A stretch of 64,000 nt of DNA from assembly GCA_036250195.1 (NCBI GenBank), contig JAVHZZ010000006.1:191517850-191581849 (forward strand), read 5' to 3'. Below the pieces are notes generated by a model. The model had not been told where the DNA came from. It did no database searches and saw nothing but the letters and a program-made list of their open reading frames with translations. This DNA is from Mixophyes australis. Lineage: Eukaryota > Chordata > Amphibia > Anura > Limnodynastidae. Below, piece after piece: positions 13,196 to 40,077 of the stretch. Both the position numbers and the translations under genes were made by a program. The stretch's first letter is position 1; each line of letters starts with the position of its first letter.

Positions 13196-13583
13196 GACAT
13201 AAATGACTAAACCGAGCAGTATTTTAGAAAAACAAAGGTTTAAATTAATGAAGGGGTAGTGGATTAGTTCCAAAACTGGCAACGTAGGCATGAAACAGAG
13301 GCACAAAACCAAAAATTAAACGTTTTTTTGAAGCAAGGATTTTTATTGGTATTTCAAAAAACATAACAAATCCAATATACTCAAACTAACATAATACAGA
13401 TGTTGCAAAGTGATCCGGACAGATGTATACAAAGTATAAGTCATGACATAATAATCAAAGTGGAAAATTGTCAATGCTCATGCGGATAGAATACATACAT
13501 AGCAGTATCTGAATTGACAATGACATATTACATTGCATACTGCACAGCAGGTGCTCCTGGAGAGAATATATCATAATAAAGAA

Positions 13584-14302
13584 AAAAGTCTCTCATAATG
13601 GGTGCACACTAATTATTAAAATTATTCAATACTTAATTTTATTATAAATTCATAATTATTATCGTAGATTTGTAAGGCGCCACAGTGCTCCGCAGCGACG
13701 TACAGTAGGGAAACCCAGTACATACATAAAACAGGGACATACAAGGTAGACAAAATAAACACAGAAATTAAAACAAAGGGTATGATGATGTATAATTATC
13801 ACAATTACTAATAAATCTCTTGCGAAATATTAAATATAGAAGATATCATGAAAAAGTGAAACTTACTTGCTGTGGATCCCCGTTATTGTGAGTCCATATA
13901 AGGGTTGCAGTATTCTCAACCCTTATATCCACTCTTTATAATAAGGATCAGCAGTAAGTTTCGACTCTAACATACGAGAACAAGGAAATAATACATCTGT
14001 ACAGAAGGTTGGTTTTGAGACTGATATTTGACACGCTTCTTTTGAATGACATTTATAATAGAAAATAATAAAATGTTGTTCTTATACAACCTAGAGACGG
14101 AATCTTGTTTTAGTGTATAATATACACAAATTTAAGTCACTATATTTCTTATCTTATTCACAATATCTTTTCTAAATTTTAATATTTCGCTCAAGAGATT
14201 AGTATTTGTGATAATTCTGAATTTATAGTAAACGAAATAAAATATTGCACAATTGCATTAATTAGTAGTTAACCTTGGTGTGCACCCATTATGAGACTTT
14301 CA
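13584..14302. mobile_element. Foldback element with nested LINE tail
   Basis: Left end AAGTCTCTCATAATGGGTGC is inversely repeated at 14280-14302 (GCACCCATTATGAGACTT). A second inverted pair lies inside (TAATAAATCTCTTGCGAAAT versus ATTTCGCTCAAGAGATTAG), and the centre (13855-13975) is a hairpin around AGGGTTGCAGTATTCTCAACCCT. The left arm is interrupted by a LINE-tail fragment at about 13640-13790. Non-coding. Confidence 0.75.
13640..13790 (-). mobile_element. LINE 3'-tail fragment nested in the foldback
   Basis: Contains GTAAGGCGCCACAGTGCTCC and ACATAAAACAGGGACATACA, matching the 8725-9070 fragment. It lies between the outer and inner inverted pairs of the foldback element, so it arrived later. 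Confidence 0.6.
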
Positions 14303-15252
14303 TTTTTTTACTGCAATTGGCATGTCATAGCCTACCAGGTTAGTGGCAACTGTCCCTATTTTCACAGCTTGTACTAGTAGAGGGGGAGCACTAGAAGTGA
14401 GCTTACCCGACAGCAAGGCTTGCAACGGAGTAAGGCTACCACTAAACTACTACCTCTTCCCAATGCAGGTTATGATAATCAGGACTTAATCCAACCCAGA
14501 ACTTAAGATGGGCCGACTGAGAGGCGCAACAGTAGAGATTGAGACTAGGGAGTGTGAGGCCCGCTGAGGATCTGTACCTACATAACTAACTTAATTTGAT
14601 TTTAGCCCTCCTCCACCCCCAAACCAGGGAAGTCAGGTATTGATCAATGTTACGGAACACCGAGGGCAGTATAAATATTGGGGACTGTTAAATGACATAC
14701 AGGAATTTTGGTTGTATCACCCATCTTCATCCAATTAATTCTGCCAGATACAGAAAGCGGCAACTTCTGCTATGTATGGACCTCCAATACAAGTAAATCA
14801 TCCTGGCACTGTAGATTGAGTATTATATAATTTTATGGAGCATTAGTGATCCAGATTCTGAGATATTTAAAAATTGTAAAAAAAATAATACGTGCATTTT
14901 AGCAAATAGATCCCTGTGCTCCTGCATAGTTTGCAGGTTTGTAAGTGACCTTTAGAGTGTTGCGTTGACATTTTTCCAGTGTAGAATGCTGCATTTCTTA
15001 TACCTTCACCTAGTCATCTGTCTAATGACTGAAGAACATGTTTTAATGTTGTTCATGCCCTTAAATTCTGAAAAGAAACTATCTTGCATGCAATATAATA
15101 AATCATTTAATTGACAAACATGACCAAACTAAATGCACAAAGAGGCACACATTTAACTTATCTTTTATTGGATGGTTACAATATTGCTAAAAAATTAAAA
15201 CAAACATTCGTTCATTTATTGCACTTCCACTCCATCTTCATGTGTTCTAAAC
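14303..15252. other. No gene seen
   Basis: No supported exon or repeat. AT-rich unique-looking sequence. Confidence 0.4.
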
Positions 15253-15530
15253 TAGTGGTTCCCAACCTTTGTTAACAATTGTTTTTTTTGGACACAGCAA
15301 TGTTACAATATTATAGCAAATGAAAATGAAATCGTGGAATTAAATGATTGCATAAAAACACAACACCAGTGTTATTTAATCATTTTCAGTCAAATAGTTT
15401 TTGCAGATCATCCCCATTGTATATTTTCAGCTTCTTTTAAGACCTCAACATTTTGTTTGACAGACTGAACCTAGAGACACACACATGTAAAAATGCAGAA
15501 GCGCACACTGGTTGGGAGCCACTGACTTAC
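15253..15530. mobile_element. Decayed hAT-like element
   Basis: Starts AGTGGTTCCCAACCTTTG and ends in an inverse-related GGTTGGGAGCCACTG, the terminal pattern common to several hAT families. Flanking octamers do not match, so boundaries are approximate. Confidence 0.5.
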
Positions 15531-16089
15531 ATACACAGCCGTTTAGTGGGCGGAACAAATATTTAGTAATGTCACTAATTCCTAGTGAATTGATTGATTA
15601 ATAATGCTTCAACCACAATCTGATGACCTCTACAGTATGTAGGTAATGAGTCAACTTTAACCATTTACAAATCCAGCACATCACTGTTGCTTAGAGTAGA
15701 AAGATTTATCCATGTACCATTAAAGTGTCTTGTGCAAGGAGAATTTAACTGTTCAGAATCCAGTCCCCTGAACAGAATCCGTTCAGATGTGTTAATGCAC
15801 TGATGGGACAAGGCTGGGTGGGTAATGCAAGCTGCTGGTAATGCTCTCACCAGTCCCACAAAAGTGCTTTGCATGTCTACATAGTACCACATAATCACAA
15901 GACCTCCCAATGTTCCGAAAAAAATAAATAAATTAGCCCTTACTACAATGATCATGCCCCAATGTGGTGGTGGGGAAAGAATGTAATCACCTCTACAAGA
16001 CTACAATGTTCTGTTATTTGAAAACCACTTTCTCAAAACACAACTTAAAACAACAACATAGTTCTGTCCGTTCATGTTCACAGACTATG

Positions 16090-16490
16090 CTGTTCATAGT
16101 AACATAGTTGATGAGGTTGAAAAAAAAAAAGACACCAGTCCATCAAGTTCAACCTATTTTGGATCTCTTGCGATCCTGCACTTATATTTGAAATTGATCC
16201 AGAGTAAGCAACCGCCAATCTGTTTCAATTGTGAAAATCCCCCCAGACCCAATATTGCAGTCCTACTTTTCCCCTATATCTACTACTATCCTTCATTTTA
16301 ATTAACGGTCGTATCCCTGGATACACCTTTCCGCTAAAAATTTGTCTAACCCTTTCTTAAACATATCTATTGAATCTGCCATCACAACCTTCCCTGACAG
16401 TGAATTCCATACCTTGACTGCCCTTACTGTAAAGAACACCTTCCTTTGCTGGATGTGACATTTCCTCTCCTCTAACATTAGGGGGTTCAG
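16090..16490. repeat. Dispersed repeat of a type common in frog DNA
   Basis: Contains AGTAACATAGTTGATGAGGT, GTCCATCAAGTTCAACCTAT and, further along, a GTGAATTCCATACCTTGACT / GTAAAGAACACCTTCC section. I recognise this order of blocks as a recurrent interspersed repeat in frog genomic DNA and transcript UTRs, but cannot assign a superfamily from sequence. Confidence 0.55.
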
Positions 16491-16750
16491 ATGAAGCCTT
16501 TAACCATTTCCGAAGTGAGCACAGTCATTCATGAATTGGGCAAGTTATTGCTAACAATGTTTTCTGAGGACAACTTGGTGACAGTATTGCAGATGTGTCT
16601 TCCTAAAGCATGACTCAAGGTCACCCTTTAATAGCTTTCCTATCTATCATGTTTCTTCCCTATTAATAACATTGGCACAAACTCCCATTTTACTGGCCAA
16701 GCCATTAATATGCAGGCAAGGTGACATACCTGGCTGTGGTCTATTATACA

Positions 16751-16756
16751 TTTATT
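16751..16756 (-). terminator. Candidate poly(A) signal of map3k14
   Basis: TTTATT on the plus strand reads AATAAA on the minus strand, about 250 nt past the map3k14 stop. A variant ATTAAA occurs at 16628-16633. No transcript evidence, so the true 3' end may be elsewhere. Confidence 0.3.
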
Positions 16757-17003
16757 CTAGAAAAACCAATGTGGATGAGAGGTCTTCTGAGATGTATGTT
16801 TAAAACCTCTGTATTCTGAAAATAGACATTTGCATTTTCACAAATCACTGGGATCAGTTATATAAAATGATATATGATGTGTACATTTCATAGGCACATT
16901 TGTCTGTGGTTTGGAGATGTCTGATAGGACTCCAGACGCTGTAACCAACAAGTCACGTGAAGAAGAGTTGGAAAGAAGTATAGGAACCTTTTGTTCTCAG
17001 CGA

Positions 17004-31485
<14,482 letters not shown>

Positions 31486-31711
31486 CTGAAAACAGGAGAT
31501 AAGGTGAGAAACTCAAACTTCCTACATCTATCATAATAAAGCAAAAGTCCTGCCTCATTATACAGATATTTGCATTGATATATATCCATATCGGACAGCT
31601 GACTCATGAGAGACTGAAAAGAAAGCTTTGGACTGGTCCTTTTTGCATTTGGCATAAAGTGCACAAGTCACCTCCATTCCACTATTTTATGGCTGAAGTT
31701 TCATGAGAATA

Positions 31712-31933
31712 CAGCCACTCAGTTCACTAGGAAAAACAAAATCACTGAAGCACAAATAGTGAAGTCAGCCATTTTGTCAGTTAAACCAACAGCAACCAGT
31801 GGCATCACAGTGTGACTTTTTACCTTAGTGATGACACTTTTTCCTAATGTGTTGGTAGGCAGCATTGTCTTTGGTACTGGTTCGGGCCATTTTGTATCTG
31901 TTTCTATGTCATTGCTCCTAGTGAACTGATAGA
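31712..31933. repeat. Family-D palindromic repeat, longer relative
   Basis: Ends CAGTTCACTAGGAAAAAC-like and CTCCTAGTGAACTGAT pair in inverse; the interior has CAGCCATTTTGTCAGTT against GGGCCATTTTGTATCTG-type blocks in non-pairing order. Partially decayed. Confidence 0.5.
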
Positions 31934-32020
31934 CTACAGTCTTATCAATATTAGACCAGCCCACAAAATGTCTGTCCCCTGCTGTGTAGACAACAAGAGC
32001 ACAGTAAATAACTCCTAAGC

Positions 32021-32169
32021 CAGTGTTGGCTAACCTGTGACACTCCAGGTGTTTTGTGAAACTACAAGTACCAGCATGCTTTGCCAACATATAGCAGCTT
32101 ATTGCTGGAAGGGAATGCTGGGACTTGTAGTTTCACAACACCTGAAGTGTCACAGGTTAGCCAACACTG
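32021..32169. mobile_element. hAT-type MITE
   Basis: Ends CAGTGTTGGCTAACCTGTGA and TCACAGGTTAGCCAACACTG are exact inverse repeats. The core GTGAAACTACAAGTACCAGC is inversely repeated as GGGACTTGTAGTTTCACA. Flanking octamers TCCTAAGC and TTATAAAC agree at 5 of 8. A truncated copy is at 53457-53549. Confidence 0.85.
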
Positions 32170-33439
32170 TTATAAACCAACACATGTTGAAAGCTGAGAT
32201 TAGACCAACAACAAAGTATAACCCTTTATAGAAAACATATAACCGGCTTACTGTGTGACCATTAAGTTGGTGAGCGCATTAACTAATAACTCTCAAACTG
32301 GTTCCTTCTGGCAGATGTGCCTCTCAATGGCCGAGTTCAACAGTTCTTCTGCCCTTATTGTAAGATATATTTCAAATTAGGACAACCCTCAGCTTAAAAA
32401 AAAAGTTGGTATGTTCACCATAGCAAACAAAATGTCATGAGAAGAGTGGGCAGATCATGTGGGAGACAGTGACCAGTCTACTGGTGTAATCATGTTAGCG
32501 AGGACAGAGCTGCATGTGATCAGATGGCGTCAGGATGTGAAGAGGGCGATGGAGGCAAGCTGTGGTAATAGACAGAGCTCCTGAAGGAGGAGTTTCCCAC
32601 AACGTTCATACATACAACCCAGAGCCGCTTATAGACAGGGCAAATGAGGCATTAACTGTAGGACACATTAGTAGTAAATGGTGAGGAAGAAGGATAGACA
32701 GACCATTAGGGAGCCACACGTAGAGAGCATAGTGCCCCCTACTGCCCATGTGTCCTAGGGGTGTGTGACATGACAATAGGTAGCTGCAAGTAGAGGACTT
32801 GTGGCTTCCCATCGGTCTGCTCGGACATACCCACTTGGCTGGGGAGCTTATACAGGAAACCCCAGGAAAAACTGCTCTTACTTTAAGCTCTTGGGCAAAT
32901 ACGGAGATGTACAAGAAACACGGATATATGTGAGGTCTCGTTAAAAATCATGCACAATTGTGGCAGGATATCCCACACATTCCCTCGCCCTGGGGTCCTC
33001 ACAAATTTGAATCGGGCTCTAATCCATTAGGTTACATGATGCATACTGACAGCCTACATAAACTTAAATAGCACTGTTCTAACTAAAAACGACAGAATGC
33101 ATATCTGGTATCGAGGCAGAACACAGACTCTCACTCAAAAACCAAAAGGGAGAACCTCATTTCTGCTGATTATGGCAAATGTACTTAAATAATTTAGACA
33201 ACTTCCCTTATTGCATAGAGAGAAGTGAAAGAATGGTAGAAACTGGTTAAACCTTTCCTTATATGACGAACAGGCACAGCTAGCTAAACAGGTTAGCACA
33301 GAAGTGGGAGTAGTTTCTATTTCCCTACGTCACTTGTATAAACACATTATTTAGAGGCAGTCAGGTGATAGCATATGGATCAGATTTTTATTTTGAAGCA
33401 AGTCTCCATGGTTCGCTTCCTCCAATCCAATTTCTCATT

Positions 33440-33475
33440 CCCTTTTTAAAGGCGAACGCTCACCTCCAATTGGCT
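33440..33475 (-). promoter_or_regulatory. Weak promoter-like cluster
   Basis: On the minus strand AGCCAATTGG (CCAAT, 33466-33475) is followed about 20 bases on by CCTTTAAAAAGG (TATA-like, 33441-33452). It lies 1.9 kb upstream of exon 2. Spacing is tight and there is no further support; an alternative to the 44.4-kb candidate. Confidence 0.15.
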
Positions 33476-34353
33476 GGTTAGTTCCCTTATAAAGCACATA
33501 TAGAAAGTGCAAAATATGTCCCATAACAGAATAGGCCGAGGCCTTTTTTACCCACCACCTCAGAGGACGTATAAAAATCAAACCATTCTGAGGGGAGAAA
33601 ACTGCTACACACTTCCCCCCTTCTAAACAGGAAATGCCACCATATATGCAGCTTATCTATCCCTTCACCGTCATTTAAATAATCATGTTCCGCAAGGCAA
33701 AGCCTTATTTTTATATACTTGGGCACATTGATTGACCGAGACTTCACTTAGCAAACAACATTCAATTTTCCTAGTTCTACTCAGGAAAAAATGCTACATT
33801 TTGCATTTCTGCAGCTGCCACCATCTTGGACAGTTACTCTTACTCTCATCCATGAAGGAGCATGTGCACAACATAGGCTGACATCACAAAATAGCATTTG
33901 CACAGCGGGACATTACTTTTGTGAGCTACGGAAAATGGTACTCAGGATGTAGGAATACAGATGTTGCAATGTATTTAAACTATATATAATGTACAATTGA
34001 ATTTAAAGTACGTTGTTAAAAAAAATAATAATCAGAAGTGGTGTGGAAGGAGAACGAGTTTCCCTATTAAGAGAAAATATTTTGCAGACTGTGCTAAATG
34101 ACTAATAACAATGGCTTGCTTCCCAACTGTACTTGTGTATGATACAGATATCATGTGATGCTTTGTATACACTGCACAGAATGCAACAAGCGGCCCTCCG
34201 CGCACCTACCTGCAGCCCTCAGGTCCTTGCTACTTTGTCAGATTTCTTTGTTCTAGCTTGTAACACTTGTGTAAACATACCCGATTTGTCATGAAAGACA
34301 GCTGACTCTTTCTTTGATTACATGTATGGTTTTATCATATTACCAAACACTAA

Positions 34354-34528
34354 GGGCTAGATTTACTAAACTGCGGGTTTGAAAAAGTGGAGATGTTGCC
34401 TATCGCAACCAATCAGATTCTAGATCTCATTTATTTAGTGCACTCTACAAAACGAGAGCTAGAATCTGATTGGTTGCTATAGGCAACATCCCCACTTTTT
34501 CAGACCCACAGTTTAGTAAATATACCCC
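34354..34528. mobile_element. Palindromic MITE, family A (copy 3), TAA target duplication
   Basis: Ends GGGCTAGATTTACTAAACTG and CAGTTTAGTAAATATACCCC-type inverse, flanked by TAA at 34351-34353 and 34529-34531. Core GATGTTGCCTATCGCAACCA and its inverse. The target duplication supports PIF/Harbinger. Confidence 0.9.
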
Positions 34529-34999
34529 TAAGGGTGATGTGCAGCCTTTATGAAGGTTACAGGGCCACCCTTGTGCACGGCCGGAGCTACCATTAGGCAA
34601 ACCTGGACGGTTGTCGCCAATGGTTAGGGGGAGCATAAAATACTGGATGAGTTACATAATGTCACTCATTCTCTGTATTTAATACCCCTTGGCTTCCCCC
34701 CACACAGAGCGTCGGCCACTGACATGAAGCAGAAGCATCCAAGCACCACACTTCCAGTGCCAGGAGGAGAGGATGCCGCCGCCCACAAGAAGGGGTGGGG
34801 CATCAAACGAAGGGGTAATGCGCTTCCGACAGGGAGAGGGTCCCCAGGGCTTTTACTGGCCCTGCTCATGTGGCCCCTGAAGTGAATTAGGTTTCCTATC
34901 ACTGTTGGAAAAATATAAAAGAATTATGTTATCTTATAAAAACACATTATTTGAGTTACAATATCCTATCCTAGTTTCCTAAGGCTCATACACATGGTA
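34529..34999. other. No gene seen
   Basis: No feature recognised between the MITE and the foldback element. Confidence 0.4.
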
Positions 35000-35092
35000 C
35001 ATAAATAAACATACTGTATATACGACCATTGGCGCAATCTAATAATCACAAAAAAACAATTTTCTTTGAAACGATAATTCAATGATTCATAA

Positions 35093-35308
35093 GGGGGCAT
35101 TCAATTGTTGCTCCGGCCGCCGGAAGAACGAGCGCGTTAAAACTATTACCGTTTATACAGTAATTACTCGCTGAATTTCATGCTGCGAGATGAAATTCAG
35201 CAAGTAAACTACCGTATTAACGGTTTTTACGAGCAAGTTTACCGTATAAACGGTAATAGTTTTAACGCGCTCGTTTTTTTGCAGTCCGGAGCAACAATTG
35301 AATACCCC
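35093..35308. mobile_element. Palindromic MITE, family B (copy 3), in left arm of foldback
   Basis: Ends GGGGGCATTCAATTGTTGCT and AGCAACAATTGAATACCCC with an internal CCGTTTATACAGTAA palindrome. The right arm of the host foldback has the uninterrupted sequence ATGAATC/GACTCTATG, giving a natural empty site. Confidence 0.9.
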
Positions 35309-35517
35309 GTATAGAGTCCATATAATCCAAACCTCCTTCAATATATTCCCCGTATCCTTTAGTTAACAGAGATGTCACAGTCCAGTCATTGGAGTAATAT
35401 ATGGGAAAAAAAGAGTCATAAGAAATCTAGTGCAACATGTATCCACTTATATTGCTTAAAGATGCCCAATCAAAGATTAATTAGTGTCTTCTAAAATAGT
35501 AAACTTCTAAAGAACAG

Positions 35518-35825
35518 GGGCCTGATTCATTAAGATCTTAAATGAAGAGGTATCTTATTTCAGTCTCCTGGACAAAAACCATGTTACAATGCAAGTTTTC
35601 TGTTTTGCACATAAGTTAAATACTGACTGTTTTTTCAAATATCAACTTTAAATTTCAGTGTACAAATAAGATATCAAGTATTTGTGTGCTACATGAAAAA
35701 TCAGGCAGTATTTAACTTATGTGCAAAACAGAAAACTAGTTTGTACCCCTTGCATTGTAACATGGTTTTGTCCAGGAGACTGAAATAAGAATCCTCTTCA
35801 TTTAAGATCCTTAATGAATCAGGCC
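35518..35825. mobile_element. Palindromic MITE, family C (copy 2), in foldback loop
   Basis: GGGCCTGATTCATTAAGATC pairs with GATCCTTAATGAATCAGGCC. The internal blocks CTCCTGGACAAAAACCATGT and TAAATACTGACTGTTTTTTC match the copy at 18682. Confidence 0.9.
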
Positions 35826-36250
35826 ATAGATCTTTAAGTAATATAAGTGGAAACATATTGCACTAGATTTGTTATGACTCTTTTTCCCATATATGACTCA
35901 ACTGAATGGACTATGACATCTCTGGTAACTAAAGGATAGGGAGAATATATCACAGGAGGTTTGGATTATATGGACTCTATGAATCATTGAAGTATCGTTT
36001 CAATGAAAATTCCTTTTTTGTGATTATTAGGTAGCGCCAATGGTTGCATATAGGTTTATTTATGTATATGCATCTTGAAGTGTATTTTTGGTTGATCGCT
36101 TCTTTATACGTCCAAGGCAGCCATCTAAATAAGATCCCCTCTCAACTTTACATAGTTATTTTCGGTTTTTGCGTCCATTTACTTGCCTTATATTTTTTGG
36201 ACAACCAGTGTCAAAGTGCATTTCACAGGCTTTAAAAGCATGCACTAAAT

Positions 36251-36434
36251 CAGTGTTTCTCACCTCCAGTCCTCAGGACCCACTAACAGTGCAGGATTGC
36301 CAGGTGACCAGTGAAATAAATATACCACCTGCTACACGGTGTCAGTCAGTAATGAATACACCTGTGCTCCAGCAAGGAGATATGGAAAACATGTACTGCT
36401 AGGGCGTCCTGAGGACTGGAGTTGAGAAACACTG
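36251..36434. mobile_element. hAT-like MITE, perfect 8-bp duplication
   Basis: Ends CAGTGTTTCTCACCTCCAGT and inverse-related ACTGGAGTTGAGAAACACTG. CACTAAAT is repeated exactly at 36243-36250 and 36435-36442. 184 bp, non-coding. Confidence 0.93.
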
Positions 36435-36442
36435 CACTAAAT

Positions 36443-39400
36443 GCTTAAAATTATCACCTGTTTATGTGAGGCCTTAGTGATGCAATTCTATATGGGATAA
36501 ACTCCCTACTGTGTTATCTGAAACTAAGAAGTCCTCAAGGAGCTCAGGGACCACATAGAAGCACAATGATCTGGGCAGAGAATTTTTATATAGGTCACTG
36601 CAATCAAACGTGACTTCCAATATCCATAATTATTCATAGTAGGAGTGTATTGTTTATTATAAAACACACATTTTCCCAATGAACACTTAAGTGATCACAT
36701 CAGAACTCACTGACTACAGACATATAAAACTTTCTTATTAGCCTAGGGGTAGGGTAAAGCGGGAATTAGCCAAATTATTCACTTTAGCAATAACATATCA
36801 TCGATATGAACAACGTTGGCACTCTATTTGCTCTAAAACTAAATTTCTCATGATGCTTAGCTATGGGTCCTAGTCAACAACAGCTCCTGCACCATTCATG
36901 ATAAATAATAATGCTATTCATTGGAACACCGATTTATACTCCCTGCACCAAATCCATGCTGTACAGTATAAACTCTTACACAGACATCACTTCACTTGCT
37001 ACAGATGTGTCAACAGCACAATCAAATAAAGAAAAACTAAAAACATACTATACTAATTTAAATACAGGTATGTAAATACACACACTTACTCAAACAGCTG
37101 TCTGTAACCTCCATGTGTCTGAAACCAAAGAGTTATAATACTGTACAGGGACTACTTTCGGTTTCTGCAAGAAGGTCATCAATGCCTGCCAGTAACAAGA
37201 CCTCCCTCTTCCATGCTCGCCTATCACCACCTCTCCTGCCCTCCCAGTCCTATACCTCTGTCCCTTTCCTGCTATTGCACAAAGCACTTATGTCCTGCTA
37301 GCTTGCTTTCTGCCATCCTCCATCTTTCTACGCTCTCTTCTCTGTTGTTATCACAAGAAAGCGTGTTCCATATTATTTATTATTCTTAACATCCTTGTAG
37401 TCATCTATATGTATATAAGGCCAACATATTATGTTGTTTTGCACAATAAGGGTAAACAATATGAGCAAATCATAAACCACAAAAGAATAACAAATAATGA
37501 AGTTGAAGGAGAAGAAGCTCTGCCCACAGTAACCTTCAATCCACAGAAACCTAAGCAAATAACAGTCTGTTTCATGAAATAGTTAATAGTTCTGCAAACC
37601 ACACCTTCCACTATCGCCCTTCCTCCCCCTCTCTGTCTAGAGCTACAGTTCTTGAGAAATGTTTTTTTGTGATTCTGGAAAGTGTATCTTTGTAACAAAC
37701 AGGAAGCAGGAGGCAGCAGTGTGCACACTGGCAGGGCCTGCTGTGGATTTTCTGGGCTCAAAGGTCATGATCGAGTAGTCACTGCTTTGAGGAGAAATAC
37801 ATCACAATGGATCTACATATAGAGTAACTAAGCACTACTAATGTATCATATTAAACATAAAGTAACGCTCTCGATTCCATCTTGATAGCCTCCATGTATA
37901 TTCTACCATTTATTTCTATTTTATTTTTTATTCATGAAAAAGAAAAGATATATTTTACCTGCTCTATTTCCCAGTTTCTGTACAATCCTAGCAAGATTTG
38001 GGTTCCACCAAATCCTTAGGATCCAACCAAATACAAATCCTGATTTCACAATAATTTTCTAAAATCATTAGAGCAACACATTGAAGCTGATCTGACAGGA
38101 ATATGAAAATATCACTAATGTGCTGTAAACCATTTATTAGCATTAACTCTACCTATTGCAAGATATTCAAAAGTTTGATTGGTTTCTATGGTTACTGCAC
38201 ACATGCATTAAAGTCTGATCTACCATGCATGTAGTACCTTGTTTCCTCCTGAAGCATCGTTCCCCAGTACAATATGGCTCATTTATTAGCCCTGGCAAAA
38301 AACAGAGGCTGCATGATGTGGCAGTGTGTGTAGGGAAGAGGGAAGAGAGGGTGAGAGGGATGACCAATCAGAAGCTCCAATCAGAGACTGCAACTTTTGA
38401 TTGGTCTTCCCACTCTCACACCCCCTCTGCAGCCATTTAAAACTAGCAAACTGCTCAGTGCTGGTATTTGTAGTTCCACAACTACTGAAGAGCTGCAGGT
38501 GGCCTATCTCAGAGCTAAAAGCAACAGTGGTTTTGTTACTGATTGGTATCCAGATAGCCCCAATGTGTTTTCTTCACTGATGAATGCAAAATTCTAGTGC
38601 TCCAGAGGGTTTTTCATACAGTTTTCTGATTTCAATAATATACTTTTCTGAAAAGCAATTAAAATGCCATATAGGTCCATATTTGGGGTCCTATTCCCCA
38701 ATACTTTAACTTATAAATATGCTGTTTGCTGTTCTGCACACTAGACACAGCACAGAGTTTCAGTGCTGTGATGTAGACATTAGCTCTTGCCAGGCTCAGT
38801 GGTGGGGGGGGATTAGTCATCCAGGACAGCAGGATATCCTTCAGCGTGAGTCACGCAGAATGCCTGGGCCTCTGACTGACCTATCTTTTTGTAACGATTT
38901 TCAGGCTTGCTCATGAAAACCAGCTGTACTTTGTCCTTCAGTTTATTTTAGAAGCCATGGAAGGGACACATTAAGTACTTTAAAACCTTATAGGAAAATA
39001 TTTGCTCCGCTAGTATTTCTATGTAACGGTCTGGTGCTAAGCAGGAATTGCATATCAGGCAAGATGATATTTTTACGGAGCTTCACCAATGCCCAAGGTC
39101 CTATATGGGACTACGCATGATTTTTGAGGAAAACCATCAGGACACATTATGAGATTAGAGTACAAGCTGGAAAAGCGGGTATGGGCCAAACAACCACCAT
39201 CCTACACTGGTACTCTGTCACATTGCAAACACTAGAAACAAGATTACAGAAGGAGAAGTTACTGTATTCACAGGGACTGCATGTGGTCGCCCCCCCCCCC
39301 CCCCTCCTGTTTGAGGGCCATATTTTGTCCAATACTGGAGTTACTGGTGCTACCAATATCTTGTAACATTCACAATTTTCAATTTTTAGCATAAGAGGAG

Positions 39401-40077
39401 TTAGCATGTTTGCAAACTGAACGTTAACTTGTTATCATTGCACAAAATGATTGTCCTGTTTACACTCTGCCTAATCTGTTCTCACACATTGTGAACCATA
39501 CATAAAATACTCCTAAAACTTCTCTATCTGTGATTATGTTTGTAGTTGTTTTACATAAATCAACTTGCATTTTAGTGGTCCTTCAACCTAGGAGTTATAA
39601 TTCTTGCTCCCCCCGCTCCAAAAAAATAAATATATTTTAATAGTATTATTTTGTAGAAGAACCTGGTCGCTGAATACACTAGTATTAATAGTATGTTTAG
39701 ATGTAAACATATAGTTTTTATACATTGCATTTATTACAATGTTGAATCCCAGAATTTATCAGCAGCTTCTTACCTCAAATATACAATATATGCTAATCAT
39801 ACACATGCAGAGTAAACTGGGTATGAGATCAATTTGTCTATAGAGTCAATAGGCATTGCGGGCGGCCACTGAGCACACACGTTAAGGTTGCGCCCATCAG
39901 ATGACAAAGTTTTCCAGTACAATGAATCCAGTAACAGGTTAACTTGCCCAACATAGATAAATCAGTGTCCATGTTTTCATACCAATTTACCCTGGCTATC
40001 TTTAGTTTACGGTTTGCATGCTGATACGATTGGTTATAATATGTGCCCCTCCATTGATTTACTGCACCCCTTCATCA
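36443..40077. other. No gene seen (3.6 kb)
   Basis: No exon or complete element recognised. A short hAT-MITE-like block (GTAGTTCCACAACTACTGAA) is near 38468-38495, and a C(14+) tract lies around 39290-39304. Confidence 0.45.

Larger units (their letters stand above)
31486..34353. other. Upstream of map3k14 exon 2 (probable intron 1), proximal part
   Basis: No coding exon recognised. Contains a family-D relic (31712-31933), a hAT MITE (32021-32169) and a weak promoter-like cluster (33440-33475). Confidence 0.6.
35000..36066. mobile_element. 1.07-kb foldback element with two nested MITEs
   Basis: Outer arms pair over several hundred bases: ATAAATAAAC..CCATTGGCGC at 35001-35036 with GCGCCAATGG..GTTTATTTAT at 36034-36063; TAATAATCACAAAAAA with TTTTTTGTGATTATTA; TATAGAGTCCATATAATCC with GGATTATATGGACTCTATG; and AAAAGAGTCATAAGAAATCT with AGATTTGTTATGACTCTTTT. 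Family-B and family-C MITEs (35093-35308 and 35518-35825) sit in the left arm and loop. No coding capacity. Confidence 0.85.

Noticed and set aside
1..17003. 3' exons of FMNL1 or SPATA32 expected from human synteny
   Set aside because: No segment on either strand showed recognisable formin or SPATA32 sequence.
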